Shown piece by piece: positions 16,042-25,864 of a stretch of 51,981 bases of DNA. The stretch is from NCBI GenBank assembly GCA_009926935.1, contig RFNZ01000003.1, forward strand, positions 162,551 through 214,531, in the 5' to 3' direction. Positions within the stretch are counted from its first letter, which is position 1. Every line of letters starts with the position of its first letter. The notes under the pieces were generated by a model. The model did no database searches. It saw only the letters and a program-made list of their open reading frames with translations, and was not told the origin of the DNA. The stretch comes from Pseudomonadota bacterium. Its GTDB lineage: Bacteria > Pseudomonadota > Alphaproteobacteria > Micavibrionales > UBA1664. The position numbers and the translations under genes are program-made.

Positions 16042-18006
16042 ATGAACCGATTCAAAGCCCTTTGCCTTACGGCTGCTTGCCTTACCGCTCTTTCTGCTTT
16101 TCCGGCCAGCGCCTCTAATGTTGATGCCATAAGGGCTGCGGAAAACGGGCGCTGGTCTCAGGCGCATCAGCTTGCCGGCCACGGCGTTGCTGCCGATATC
16201 GTCCGCTGGATGTATCTGGTTGATGACGATACCCGTGCATCTTTCAGCGAAATTGCGGCTTTTGTCTCGACCCATCCTGATTGGCCGGATGTCAAAAAAC
16301 TTTATAAAATTGCTGAAACGCGTTTGCCTTCGGATATCAGCGACCAGCAGGTTTTAAACTGGTTTGCGGTTAACCCGCCTGTTTCGGCTGCCGGTATGAA
16401 GCGCTATATGGGTGCGCTTTTGGATACGCGTCAGACAAGCCTTGCTGTTTCAACCCTCAAGGAGTGGTGGACGCAGGCTGACCTCTCCGCCGATGATCAG
16501 GAGCAAATGCTCGCTTCGTTTGGCCGGTATTTCAGTACGGCTGATCACGTGCGCCGCCTTGAGAAAATTTTGACCGATAAACAATATGACCGTGCGCGCG
16601 CCCTTGCGGCACGTGTGGGCCCCGGATATCTGCAACTGGTGGCTGCGCGTCAGGCGCTGCAAGAGGGCAGGAAAGGCGTTGAATCCAGCGTTGGGGCTGT
16701 GCCGAATGCACTGCTTAAGGATTCCGGCTTGCTGCTTTCCCGCTTGCAGTATCGCCGCCAAAAGGACATGGACCGTGAGGCCATTCAGATTCTTGATATG
16801 GCGCCGCCTGCCGGCAAAACCACTGACCCTGCCGCCTGGTGGAAGGAGCGTCATATCATTGCGCGCCGTATGATGGAGCGTGGGGATTACCGTACGGCCT
16901 ACAAGCTTGCGGCTGCGCACGGTTTACCTTCGGCCGGTGCTGATTTTGCTGCTGCGGAATTTTTGGCGGGGTGGCTTGCGCTGCGTTTTGTTAACCAGCC
17001 TTATGCTGCGTTCGAACATTTTGAAAAGCTTTATAACAGTGCTGAAACACCTATCACCCGTGCCCGTGCCGCATACTGGGCTGGCCGTGCCAGCGAGGCG
17101 CTGAATGGCCGTGATATTGCCTTGCAGTGGTATCAGGTTGCAGCCAAGCACCAGACAACGTTTTACGGCCAGCAGGCAGCACAGCGGATTGGCCTGCCGC
17201 TCAATCTGATCAAGGGCGAGAAGCCCGTTATTTCACCGGCCCAAAAAGCCAGCTTTGACAATCGCAGCATCGTGCAGGCGATACGCCTGTTTCATAAGGC
17301 GGGGATGGGGCGCGAGCGCTCGAAATTTATCAAGGCACTCATGGATTCAGCTAAGGGCCCTCAGGATTATTCGATGATGTCAGACCTTGCGGTTTCCATG
17401 GGACAGGTGGATGCAGCCCTCAAAATTGCCAAGGAAGCCGAGCGCAAGGCCGATCTTTATCTGGTTGATTACCTCTTCCCTACAATTAGTCACACTGTGG
17501 GCAGCTATGGGGTTGATAAGGCTCTTGTGCATGCTCTTATCAGACAGGAAAGCCAGTTTGACCCGAATGCGGTTTCATCCTCCGGCGCTTTGGGGCTGAT
17601 GCAGGTTATGCCGGCTACCGCCAAAATGACCGCCAAGAAAAACGAGCTTATGCACAATGCGTCGTGGCTTACGGCCAAGCCGCAATACAACGTCCAGATT
17701 GGCTCGCTATACATCGGGGAGATGCTGGACCGCTATGACGGCAATCTGCCTATGGCGATTGCCTCCTACAATGCGGGGCCAGGGCGTGTTGACCAGTGGA
17801 TCAAGCAGTTTGGCGACCCGCGCAATCCGCGTATCGACATGGTTGATTGGATGGAGATGATCCCCATTTATGAAACGCGTAACTATGTCCAGCGCGTGAT
17901 GGAAGGTTATGCGGTCTACCGCATGAAACTTGCCCGTCAGCGCGGTGAGGACGAGGGGCAGCCGCACCGTTCACTGGGCACTATCAACACCGCCTATAAT
18001 CCTTAA
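16042..18006 (+). CDS. slt: Periplasmic soluble lytic murein transglycosylase (Slt70-like)
   Basis: Lytic transglycosylases cut peptidoglycan between MurNAc and GlcNAc, leaving anhydro-MurNAc ends. The 654-residue product starts with a signal peptide (about residues 1-25, ending PASAS). It continues with a long helical superhelix and ends with an SLT catalytic domain. The catalytic glutamate is Glu503 in RQESQFDP, followed by the SGALGLMQVMPATA block and the AIASYNAGPGRVDQW motif. The DUF1285 gene begins 26 bases downstream on the same strand. Confidence 0.94.
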   Translation: MNRFKALCLTAACLTALSAFPASASNVDAIRAAENGRWSQAHQLAGHGVAADIVRWMYLVDDDTRASFSEIAAFVSTHPDWPDVKKLYKIAETRLPSDISDQQVLNWFAVNPPVSAAGMKRYMGALLDTRQTSLAVSTLKEWWTQADLSADDQEQMLASFGRYFSTADHVRRLEKILTDKQYDRARALAARVGPGYLQLVAARQALQEGRKGVESSVGAVPNALLKDSGLLLSRLQYRRQKDMDREAIQILDMAPPAGKTTDPAAWWKERHIIARRMMERGDYRTAYKLAAAHGLPSAGADFAAAEFLAGWLALRFVNQPYAAFEHFEKLYNSAETPITRARAAYWAGRASEALNGRDIALQWYQVAAKHQTTFYGQQAAQRIGLPLNLIKGEKPVISPAQKASFDNRSIVQAIRLFHKAGMGRERSKFIKALMDSAKGPQDYSMMSDLAVSMGQVDAALKIAKEAERKADLYLVDYLFPTISHTVGSYGVDKALVHALIRQESQFDPNAVSSSGALGLMQVMPATAKMTAKKNELMHNASWLTAKPQYNVQIGSLYIGEMLDRYDGNLPMAIASYNAGPGRVDQWIKQFGDPRNPRIDMVDWMEMIPIYETRNYVQRVMEGYAVYRMKLARQRGEDEGQPHRSLGTINTAYNP

Positions 18007-18032
18007 AGCTTCCTGTGCTATAATCGTGGGCG

Positions 18033-18545
18033 ATGGAAAACCTCGCCAAGATCGCCGAAGAGCAGTTTGATATCGCCATTGCCTATGACGGGACGTGGTT
18101 GCATCAGGGCGCACCCATGACGCGTATGCCGATGGTACGTTTGTTTGCCTCTGTTTTGCAGCGTGATGCCGCCGGCGAATACTGGTTGATCACCCCTGCT
18201 GAGCGCGGGCGGATTGCCGTAACTGACGCGCCTTTTGTTGCGGTTGGCTTGCGTATTGAGAACAAGGGCACTGACACCCAGGCACTTTATCTGACCGATA
18301 ATATAGGGCGTGAAATGGGTGTGGACGCCGCCCGCCCTCTCACCTTGCGCATGCCGCGCACCGGCGGGCCATTTGTGCCGTATCATCAGATTGGCGGCGG
18401 GCTTGAGGCACGCGTGGGAACGGCTGTTTACTATGAGCTTGTCGAGCTTGCGCTGGCACAAGGCGGGCCTGATGCCACGGGGCGGCTTTCTCTGCTCTCC
18501 TGCGGGGTATATCACCCTGTGGGCATGACCGAGGGCGAAGGATAA
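18033..18545 (+). CDS. DUF1285 family protein
   Basis: The 170-residue product matches the DUF1285 pattern: an N-terminal IAYDGTWLHQGAPMTRMPMV segment, then VLQRDAAGEYWLITPAERGRI and DAPFVAV, with a C-terminal SLLSCGVYHPVG end. The biochemical role is not known. In other alphaproteobacteria, as far as I recall, members often precede the CCA-adding enzyme gene. Here the two genes overlap by one base (TAATG), indicating translational coupling. Confidence 0.88.
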   Translation: MENLAKIAEEQFDIAIAYDGTWLHQGAPMTRMPMVRLFASVLQRDAAGEYWLITPAERGRIAVTDAPFVAVGLRIENKGTDTQALYLTDNIGREMGVDAARPLTLRMPRTGGPFVPYHQIGGGLEARVGTAVYYELVELALAQGGPDATGRLSLLSCGVYHPVGMTEGEG

Positions 18546-19768
18546 TGAAACCTGTTCTAACCCTGTCGCCGCAGTCCTTTATACAGGATGCGGGACTTTT
18601 AGCTGTGATGGAAGCTTTGGGCCCGGGGCAGGCCCTTATGGTGGGCGGCGCCGTGCGTGCCGCCATTTTGGGTGAGGCGGCTGGCGATATCGATATTGCG
18701 ACCATTCACACACCGGAAATTGTTACGGCGAGGCTTGAGGCTGCGGGCATAAAGGTTGTGCCTACGGGGCTTGAGCATGGTACCGTTACCGCGGTTGCCA
18801 ATAGCAAGGGCTATGAGATTACGACTTTGCGCCGCGATGTAGAAACGGATGGGCGCCGCGCTGTTGTGGCCTATACGACTGATTGGGCAGAGGATGCCCA
18901 GCGCCGCGATTTTACTATGAACACGCTTTTGATGGATCTTGATGGCCATGTTTTTGACCCGACGGGGCAAGGGGTCCAAGACCTGAAGGCGGGGTGCGTC
19001 CGGTTTGTGGGGGATGCGGTGACCCGCATTGCCGAAGATGCTTTACGTATTCTCAGGTTTTTTCGCTTCCATGCGCGTTACGGGAAAGGCGCTCCGGATG
19101 CTGCTGGACTAAAGGCATGCGGAGCTGCTGCCAGCAATATTAAAAATCTATCCCGCGAACGGATCACCCACGAGATTGAAAGAATGTTACCGTTGCCACA
19201 GGCAAGTGGCGCGATCGCGGCGATGCAATCAGTTGGCATAATGCCAGATTTCTTCCAGTCAGGGTTCAATCAAAAAGTGTATGATGGGCTTCGCGATTTT
19301 GTCGTAACGCAGGCCTTTGAAGCGGTTTTTCCTACTTTATTCGCTTATAGCGTGTGGGAGAACGAAGCTGATAAAATTGATGCAAAAATCTCTAAATATA
19401 TAGTTTTTTCAAAGCAGAAACATTTGAAGCTTAAAAACTGCATTGAGTTTATCCATGAACATTCTGAATCCATTAAATATAATCTTTACACATACGGCAA
19501 AGATACGACTTTAGCTGGCGGTATTTTATTGCATGTTATCAATGGAGAAAGTTTTAATTTAAAAGCTTCTGAAGTTTTGCTTGAAAGTGTACGCACTACA
19601 CCCGTTCCTCAGTTTTCACTTAAAGCATCTGATGTGATGCGTGAGTGTAGGATCGGGCAGGGCAAAGAGCTTGGTGATATTCTTAAAAAAGTTGAGGCAT
19701 GGTGGTTGGAGAACGATACTCTTCCTGACCATAACGCATGTATAGAATACGTTAAATCGATGCGCTGA
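18545..19768 (+). CDS. cca: CCA-adding tRNA nucleotidyltransferase (class II)
   Basis: This enzyme adds or repairs the 3' CCA end of tRNAs. The 407-residue product has the nucleotidyltransferase head with VGGAVRAAILG and the metal-binding DID of GDIDIAT, the QRRDFTMNTL motif, and AEDALRILRFFRFHARYG. The motif normally read as VRD is VRA here, an unusual change at a conserved position. The tail still ends in the family-like SDVMRECRIGQGKELGDILK and VEAWWLEN. From about base 19130 the gene becomes clearly A/T-richer than its first half, which suggests a recombined or drifting 3' part. It is coupled to DUF1285 upstream. Confidence 0.92.
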   Translation: MKPVLTLSPQSFIQDAGLLAVMEALGPGQALMVGGAVRAAILGEAAGDIDIATIHTPEIVTARLEAAGIKVVPTGLEHGTVTAVANSKGYEITTLRRDVETDGRRAVVAYTTDWAEDAQRRDFTMNTLLMDLDGHVFDPTGQGVQDLKAGCVRFVGDAVTRIAEDALRILRFFRFHARYGKGAPDAAGLKACGAAASNIKNLSRERITHEIERMLPLPQASGAIAAMQSVGIMPDFFQSGFNQKVYDGLRDFVVTQAFEAVFPTLFAYSVWENEADKIDAKISKYIVFSKQKHLKLKNCIEFIHEHSESIKYNLYTYGKDTTLAGGILLHVINGESFNLKASEVLLESVRTTPVPQFSLKASDVMRECRIGQGKELGDILKKVEAWWLENDTLPDHNACIEYVKSMR

Positions 19769-19791
19769 GCGGTTGACGGTGTTTCAATATC

Positions 19792-20625
19792 TCACCAGCG
19801 AACCTCGGGTGGTAATGACATAAGTATAGCTTCGACATTGCCACCTGAATTAAGGCCAAAAATTGTTCCTCTATCATATAGCAAATTAAATTCTACATAA
19901 CGCCCACGTTTGAGCAGCTGCTGGTCACGTTGGTCTTTTGTCCATGTTTTATGCATCGATTTTTCCACCAGCTGTGGATAAGTGTGTAAGAAAGTCTCTC
20001 CAACGTCTTTTGTAAAAGAGAAGTCGGACTCGATATCTCCGCTATCCAGATAGTCGTAGAAAATGCCGCCGATACCGCGTGGCTCGTTCCGGTGCTTTAA
20101 AAAGAAATATTCATCGCACCATGCCTTGAATTTGGCGTGATAGGCGGGGTCGTGCCTGTCGCAGCAATCCTTCCATGCCTTGTGGAACTCTGCTGTATCC
20201 GCATCATCCGGAATCATTGGCGTGAGATCGGCACCGCCGCCAAACCAGCCTTTTGAGGTGTATATACGCCGCGTGTTCATGTGTACGGCCGGCACCAGCG
20301 GGCTTTGCATGTGGGCAACCAGTGAAATGCCTGCTGCCCAGAATTTACCGCCCGATTCTTCGGCCCCTGGTATTTTTTTGCGGAAATCCTCGGGGAAAGT
20401 GCCGTGTACGGTTGAAATATTGACGCCGACTTTTTCAAAAACGCGGCCACGCATGATGGACATTTCACCGCCGCCGCCTTCGTGGTGAGCCCATGTTTTG
20501 CGTTCAAACCGGCCTGCGGCTTGCGTTGAGGATGCCAGCGCATCTTCCAGCGCTTCGAAGCGCGCGCAGATGCGATCGCGAAGGTCGCGGAACCAGTCCG
20601 CACTGCGTTTGTTTATATCGTCCAT
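19792..20625 (-). CDS. hemF: Aerobic coproporphyrinogen III oxidase HemF
   Basis: HemF uses oxygen to decarboxylate coproporphyrinogen III to protoporphyrinogen IX. The 277-residue product contains the [51 protein letters not shown] and [16 protein letters not shown] motifs of the family. It ends directly after LPPEVRW, so it is shorter than the E. coli enzyme (299 residues). ATG at 20625 is preferred over the adjacent GTG at 20628. Its 3' third is A/T-rich, like the convergent end of cca. The upstream neighbour on the same strand is the first RAP-domain gene, 14-17 bases away. Confidence 0.96.
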   Translation of the reverse strand: MDDINKRSADWFRDLRDRICARFEALEDALASSTQAAGRFERKTWAHHEGGGGEMSIMRGRVFEKVGVNISTVHGTFPEDFRKKIPGAEESGGKFWAAGISLVAHMQSPLVPAVHMNTRRIYTSKGWFGGGADLTPMIPDDADTAEFHKAWKDCCDRHDPAYHAKFKAWCDEYFFLKHRNEPRGIGGIFYDYLDSGDIESDFSFTKDVGETFLHTYPQLVEKSMHKTWTKDQRDQQLLKRGRYVEFNLLYDRGTIFGLNSGGNVEAILMSLPPEVRW

Positions 20626-20642
20626 CACGTGAAGGGTATGGC

Positions 20643-21869
20643 CTAGGCGACCAAACGTTGCAAGCCCATAGCGTTGGCCTGCTCGTTATACGTCATGAAA
20701 TAGCCACCTGCACGGCCCGTTTCATTACAATTGGCGGCTGCCTGCATAAAGCAGTTACACATGCTGCGTGAAGGCACAGTGCCCGTGGCCGCTTTTGCGC
20801 GGTTGATAGCGATGTTGGGAACACGCACGATTGGCCGCTGGGGGTCGACCCTTAGAGCCAAAGCCGTTTGAAATAGGGTATGGCCATTGTATCCAAAACC
20901 ACCATTTGCATTACGGATGAGGTGTGTCCAGCCATCGGCCTCAACGTTTACCGTGCGGCCACATGCGGAAATAGCCCAATCGCAGCGGTTATCGAGGACT
21001 GACTTGTGTGTTTGTGCGCGCGGGAGAATTTTTGCGCCGCCCCTGCTGAGAAAACCTCGAACCTCTTGCTCAAGGCTAGAGCCAGAGTTGCCTGGTTTTA
21101 ATGGGGCGGGGAAGGCATCGGTATCGAAGCCAAACCAGAGCGCTGTATCGCGGATCTGGCGGAGAAGAGGGGAGTTTTGCCTATCTGAGGGAGGGGCGCC
21201 GATTTCTAGTGCACGGTCAAAGCACATCTCGGCAATGGTACGGAATTTTGGGTTTGTCTGCACCGAATCAAGGACGGCCAAGGACCACATGGTGACGGCG
21301 GCATCCCGCATTCGGAATTGATCTATATGGTCTTCAACAGACTCGGCCCAAGGATCGAAAAGAACGGGCAGGGGCTGCTTACTGAGGCCGGCGTGCGCGT
21401 AAATGATGTTCGAGAGCTCTATGTTATTAGCTCTGTGCAGGCGGTCTGAGGCGGCTTTAGATACATCGTGCCAGAAGCGATGATCAGGCTGGATGCCGAT
21501 GGATGCAAATGAGTAATTAAGGCCTTCGATATGGCTTGGGCCAATGCGCGAGAGGTCCGTTGCGACGTGGGCAAGCACATCAGGCAAAGATTTTTGAAGC
21601 CGGAGGCGGAAGCCATCCTTGAAGGTTTCGCGCCCCCATTTTTTGTAAGCAGCTGCCGTTCCGCGCAGAATGGAAACAAGATCACCTACGGTTAGCGAGC
21701 CGTGCGGGAGGGCCTTTAACCTGTCCCAGTAGTCAAAGAATTTTGTAACCTGACCCTGATGGTTTTGGAGGGTCAGAAAATAATCCATAACATCTTTAGG
21801 AACTCGAGCAGCTGCGCCACGTGATGAAAAATGCCGTCTTGCGTGACTATGCGTGCTCGCGTGAACCAA
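20643..21869 (-). CDS. RAP-domain protein with organelle-type helical repeats (copy 1)
   Basis: The 408-residue product has helical repeats in the middle ([39 protein letters not shown]), of the kind found in octotricopeptide-repeat and FASTK-like proteins of organelles. A C-terminal RAP domain follows around [13 protein letters not shown] and [15 protein letters not shown] domains occur in RNA-processing proteins of chloroplasts, mitochondria and some intracellular bacteria. The start is TTG at 21869, supported by GGGAG seven bases upstream. It is clearly paralogous to the gene at 22029-23237. RNA binding is inferred from the family; the target is unknown. Confidence 0.75.
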   Translation of the reverse strand: MVHASTHSHARRHFSSRGAAARVPKDVMDYFLTLQNHQGQVTKFFDYWDRLKALPHGSLTVGDLVSILRGTAAAYKKWGRETFKDGFRLRLQKSLPDVLAHVATDLSRIGPSHIEGLNYSFASIGIQPDHRFWHDVSKAASDRLHRANNIELSNIIYAHAGLSKQPLPVLFDPWAESVEDHIDQFRMRDAAVTMWSLAVLDSVQTNPKFRTIAEMCFDRALEIGAPPSDRQNSPLLRQIRDTALWFGFDTDAFPAPLKPGNSGSSLEQEVRGFLSRGGAKILPRAQTHKSVLDNRCDWAISACGRTVNVEADGWTHLIRNANGGFGYNGHTLFQTALALRVDPQRPIVRVPNIAINRAKAATGTVPSRSMCNCFMQAAANCNETGRAGGYFMTYNEQANAMGLQRLVA

Positions 21870-22028
21870 TTCTAGGCTCCCTGTAATTTTTTTTTTATGT
21901 CCTTGGAAAAAGCGTATTTTGATACGAAAAAAGAATCAATAGGCGCGCCGTGAAATTATCTATCGTTTTTGGGGTCGGATCATTGAAAAAGAAAAAGCAA
22001 AACCTAATTGATCTAAGTTTTACAATGT

Positions 22029-23237
22029 CTATGCCGTCAGGGCTTTTGCTTCAAAACCCACGCCTGCTTTGTAATTCAGGGCCATGGCACCGCGTGGTGT
22101 GCCTGTAGCGCCACTTGCGTTAGCAGCCAGGCCATGAAACAGATGATTGAGCCTTTCGCCGTCGAGGACTACGCCGTTGTAGCTTGCCTGTTCCCATGCA
22201 TCGACGGGCAGGCGGACGATCAGGCGCTCAGGATGTTCCTTGTTCATGAGAGATGTCTGGAAGCGTGTTTTTCCGCTGAAAGCAAAGCTGCCATCTGATG
22301 CTCTGATGAGGTGGGTGTAGCCATCAATTTCCATATTGATGAGAGTTCCATCGACTGCGTATGCGTGGTCAGCCTCTTTGCCAAGTGTTGCGAACTCTTT
22401 GTAGCGTCTATCGAGTGGCATCATGCCCGCGCGTTTAAGAGCGCTCATGACATCCATCTCAAGCTGGGATCTCGTGTTGCCCCTGTTGATTGGCTGGCCG
22501 TGGTGGTTCTTAAACCCGAACCACAGGCAGGCATCGCGCACCTGAGAGAGCTCCTCAACGTTGTCTTTGCTTGGAACGCGGGTCCCAAAGGAGTTGAAAC
22601 GCTTGAACACGCGTTTTGCCAATACGGCGTGCTCAGGATTTGGATACATGGAATCGATGACAGCAAGGCTCCAAAGCAGGGTCGCTGCCGAGTCGGAGGA
22701 CATATTGGGCAGCACATGATCGAGCCTTTTTGTAAGGGCCGTCATGTATTTATCGAAAGGTTTGAGGCACAGAACCGCTTGAGCCCACATGCTGTTGGCG
22801 ATATCTACTTCGTCCGCCAAATTCATGGTCGGGATTGCCCGCATGTTCCATTTTTTGAAATATTCGAAGTCCGGCTGCAGGCCGATTTTTCCAAAGCCCC
22901 ACAAGGCAAACTGGAGATCCTTGGCCTCCGTCTGGCCAATGCGGTGGAAGGCGTGGCGAAGCCATGAGCCGCGCTCTTTGTGTAAAGCTAAGCGGAAACC
23001 ATCGCCAAAAGTATCGCGCCCGTGGCGTGCGTATGCCTGTCCTGTACGACCTATGATCTGGCACACTTGGCGTGAACCGAGAGCGCCCAGTTCAAGGTGA
23101 TCAAGACCGGCCCAGTGATTGAAATAAGTCCTAGCCATACCCGGGTATTCAGGCAAGTCATGGAAGAATCCCATAAAATTGGAACCCGATTGGCTAGTTG
23201 CCATAGAACTAGCGGCGTGGACGGAAATATTGGCCAT
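22029..23237 (-). CDS. RAP-domain protein with organelle-type helical repeats (copy 2)
   Basis: The 402-residue product has the same plan as its downstream neighbour. A region with YARHGRDTFGDGFRLALHKE matches [19 protein letters not shown] in copy 1. Repeats LQFALWGFGKIGLQPD, DIANSMWAQAVL and SAATLLWSLAVIDSMYPNP follow, then a RAP domain with INMEIDGYTHLIR, FSGKTRFQTSL and IVRLPVDAWEQ. This copy keeps the tryptophan that usually closes the RAP domain (DAWEQ). The ALW/MWA/LLW periodicity is the hallmark of octotricopeptide-like repeats. A 159-base A/T-rich gap separates it from copy 1. Function unknown; an RNA-related role is inferred. Confidence 0.76.
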   Translation of the reverse strand: MANISVHAASSMATSQSGSNFMGFFHDLPEYPGMARTYFNHWAGLDHLELGALGSRQVCQIIGRTGQAYARHGRDTFGDGFRLALHKERGSWLRHAFHRIGQTEAKDLQFALWGFGKIGLQPDFEYFKKWNMRAIPTMNLADEVDIANSMWAQAVLCLKPFDKYMTALTKRLDHVLPNMSSDSAATLLWSLAVIDSMYPNPEHAVLAKRVFKRFNSFGTRVPSKDNVEELSQVRDACLWFGFKNHHGQPINRGNTRSQLEMDVMSALKRAGMMPLDRRYKEFATLGKEADHAYAVDGTLINMEIDGYTHLIRASDGSFAFSGKTRFQTSLMNKEHPERLIVRLPVDAWEQASYNGVVLDGERLNHLFHGLAANASGATGTPRGAMALNYKAGVGFEAKALTA

Positions 23238-23350
23238 AATTATTATTTACCTGTTCAACTCAGCTTCTTACGAAAACGGTAAGGTCATATATCGGCAGGC
23301 TCAAGCGGAATTATTGTAATATAATTGCTATTTTTAATAACCTCTTGCCT

Positions 23351-25834
23351 TTAGACTGGGCTGATACGGTGGCTGCTTTTACCGCGTCTTGCCTGGCATA
23401 TTCTGTCTAGAAGCATCGGGAAGGTATTTTCCGGAAGGTCGAGTTGCTTCATCTGACGAACAGCGTCTGCAACATCTGCCGGTGTGATATCTTTCTCACG
23501 GACCCCCTTGGTCGCTATTGGAGCACCATTAAACAGCTCTGCTGCTTGTGTAATTTGGGTCTCGTTCAAGAATCCAAGATGTGCGTGAGTTAAGAAGGCG
23601 TTGCGGATTCTGGATGAAATCGTAAACGGCTTTTCGGCCGTGACCCGCATGATGACCGGTACATGGCCTTTTTTAATTTGCGTCTCTAGATGTTCGCAAA
23701 CATAGGCAAGAGCAGGGTTCTGTTCTATTGTTGCGACATCCGTTGCGGCTTCAAAACCCACTAGATTGAGAACCACATTATCGTTTGCTGCGTCTTCAAA
23801 AAACCCACGTATGCGGGTTTGTGCAGCGTCGTAGCTATCGGCCTTGAGATCTTCAAATGTGATGGTGCGCAGGCGGCGGCCGGACAGTTTTGTAAATTGC
23901 TGCGCGAGAACACCCTTACCGCTGCCCTCCGGGCCTGACAGCAGAAGGCTCATCGGCTTTTTTTCGACGAGTTTCAGGCGGCGTAAAAGTTCTGTTGCAT
24001 CGATGTTATCTGTTGCAACCAGTTCAGGGTAAAACGGTTCCATATCCGGTTGGGCCGTGCGTACGTTATCGAGCCCGCCGTAAAGAAGATCGGCTTTCTC
24101 CTGTAGATCGAACAAGGCTTCGGCCAAGCCACCACCCGTGCGTTTGGCAAACAAAACCGCGTTTTCCATGAGGCGTGGAGGGATTTCAAATTCGGATGCT
24201 AAGCGTTCAATATCGCCTTCATTGAATGCGTGCTGCATGCCTTGCTCGGTTACGAGCGTGTTCCAGATTGTGCGGCTATAGGCGTAATCCGGTGTGTCGA
24301 GCGAGATGACCATGCCCATGCGGCTTAGAAAACCCGGATCCCATTTGGTCTGGTTGTTGCCGGCAAAGAAAGTGATGATGGGGGTCTTTTCAATGGTCTC
24401 ATGCATATCAAGTCGGCTGAGTTTGCCGTTGCCGTAGTTGCCATCGCTTTGGCGACCCATGCCCTTGCTATCCAGTAATTCACCGACTTCATCGACGAAC
24501 ATCGCGCAGTGAGGAATATCCCGTTTTTCAGCGGCACTGCTGGCACCAAGAAGCGTCATGCCGTGGCGCCATGCCTCAAAACGGGCCATCTCAGGGCTTG
24601 CACCTTGTGTCTGGTTACGGACGATTTCTGCTGCGTTTTCGCCGGGGAAGTAGAGAGGGATGCCAAGCTCCTTGCACAGCGCCTTGATCATGTCGCTTTT
24701 GCCAAGCCCTACGCTGCCTACAAGTAAGACCGTGCCGCCACGGCCTTCTTTAACGCAGCCTTCGACATAGCGCTGCAGCATAGTCCATTTTTTGCCCATA
24801 CCCTTGAAATCAGTCCATTTGCGGTGCGTGGTTTTTGGGTCTCCCAAGACTTCCGCAATCATCTGTTCGATCGTGATACCCGGATGATCTATGAGGCTCA
24901 TGATCATATCTTCGAGGTAGGGCAGGCCTAAGCTGCGCTCTGATGATTCTGTGTGATCTTCTTCCAGAAGCTGTTTTCTGCGTAAAACACCGTCGTTTTT
25001 AAGAATCTCAGTCAGGCGTGTGGGGGTAATTTTGAGCGCACGCGCGAGGCACTGGCGCATGGGGTTACGGCCTTGCTTTGTTCGCTCGGCACCTGTCAGC
25101 TCAAAGAAGAATGCCTGCAGGCGCGACGTGTGATAAAGCGCCAGAAGAAGCTCAAGCAGATTGCGCTCATCTTGTGCGACACCGAGGCTTTTTGCCAGAT
25201 TCATCAAATTTTCATGCTGCGGGTTTGAGCCGCCGCGGATGCCCGGCTTACGATTGGGAAGTTTTTTTACGCGCTCGGCCAGGTAGGTTTTGATCTGCGC
25301 CCAGTCTTTGGGATCAACCTTGAAAGACGTTGCATCATCATCGTAACGCGGTTTGTATGGTTTGCTGTTGGCGGATTTCAAATACTTGGCACGTTTGGCC
25401 GGGAAGGTTTCGGACAGTCCGCGGAAAAAGATGCCGTCTTTTGCGCTGTCTTGCGTATCGGGATCATCGTCATCATCGTCTTCGAGCTCAAAACCTTCGG
25501 CGTAAAAGCCTTCTTTCGGTAAAGGTTTTGTACCGCTTTGCGATGTATAGGGCCTTGAGAGTTTGCCTCTTTTCTCATCACGGAGGATCGCGTTTTCTTC
25601 AAGGATCTGGCAGATACGGAAAGCCAATTCTTTGTCGTCTTCAAGGTCTATGCTGTCTATGAACTGCTTGAGGTAGAGGATGCTGATATCCTCGAGATGG
25701 TCGAAATTCTGGAGAAACGGATTGGGGCGTGCCTGTTTTTTTTCGGCCTTCTTTTTCTTTTTGGCTGGTGCCGCAACCACAACGACAGGTCCTGTGCCAT
25801 GGCCATTGCCGGGTTGCTTTGATGTTGCCGTCAT
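23351..25834 (-). CDS. Large protein with two AAA ATPase modules
   Basis: The product is about 827 residues from ATG at 25834; a TTG at 25879 would add 15. The N-terminus is disordered (Lys-rich AAPAKKKKKAEKKQ, later an acidic DDDDDDPD run). A helical middle domain (ERNLLELLLALYHTSRLQ) follows, as in multidomain AAA proteins whose ATPase modules sit behind a winged-helix-like region. The first module has Walker A GSVGLGKSD and Walker B-like HCAMFVDEVGELLD, with a sensor-like FFAGNNQTKWD. The second has Walker A GPEGSGKGV but no clear acidic Walker B (VVLNLVGFEAA), so it may bind but not hydrolyse ATP. No specific family name could be assigned. It is the first gene of the minus-strand run towards hemF. 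Confidence 0.8.
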   Translation of the reverse strand: MTATSKQPGNGHGTGPVVVVAAPAKKKKKAEKKQARPNPFLQNFDHLEDISILYLKQFIDSIDLEDDKELAFRICQILEENAILRDEKRGKLSRPYTSQSGTKPLPKEGFYAEGFELEDDDDDDPDTQDSAKDGIFFRGLSETFPAKRAKYLKSANSKPYKPRYDDDATSFKVDPKDWAQIKTYLAERVKKLPNRKPGIRGGSNPQHENLMNLAKSLGVAQDERNLLELLLALYHTSRLQAFFFELTGAERTKQGRNPMRQCLARALKITPTRLTEILKNDGVLRRKQLLEEDHTESSERSLGLPYLEDMIMSLIDHPGITIEQMIAEVLGDPKTTHRKWTDFKGMGKKWTMLQRYVEGCVKEGRGGTVLLVGSVGLGKSDMIKALCKELGIPLYFPGENAAEIVRNQTQGASPEMARFEAWRHGMTLLGASSAAEKRDIPHCAMFVDEVGELLDSKGMGRQSDGNYGNGKLSRLDMHETIEKTPIITFFAGNNQTKWDPGFLSRMGMVISLDTPDYAYSRTIWNTLVTEQGMQHAFNEGDIERLASEFEIPPRLMENAVLFAKRTGGGLAEALFDLQEKADLLYGGLDNVRTAQPDMEPFYPELVATDNIDATELLRRLKLVEKKPMSLLLSGPEGSGKGVLAQQFTKLSGRRLRTITFEDLKADSYDAAQTRIRGFFEDAANDNVVLNLVGFEAATDVATIEQNPALAYVCEHLETQIKKGHVPVIMRVTAEKPFTISSRIRNAFLTHAHLGFLNETQITQAAELFNGAPIATKGVREKDITPADVADAVRQMKQLDLPENTFPMLLDRICQARRGKSSHRISPV

Positions 25835-25864
25835 TTGCTTTTCTGCCGCCCTGATTTTTTTGGG

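Noticed and set aside
19973..19981. Inverted consensus DnaA box TGTGGATAA
   Set aside because: It lies inside hemF and encodes part of the conserved HTYPQL segment, so it is best explained as coding sequence.
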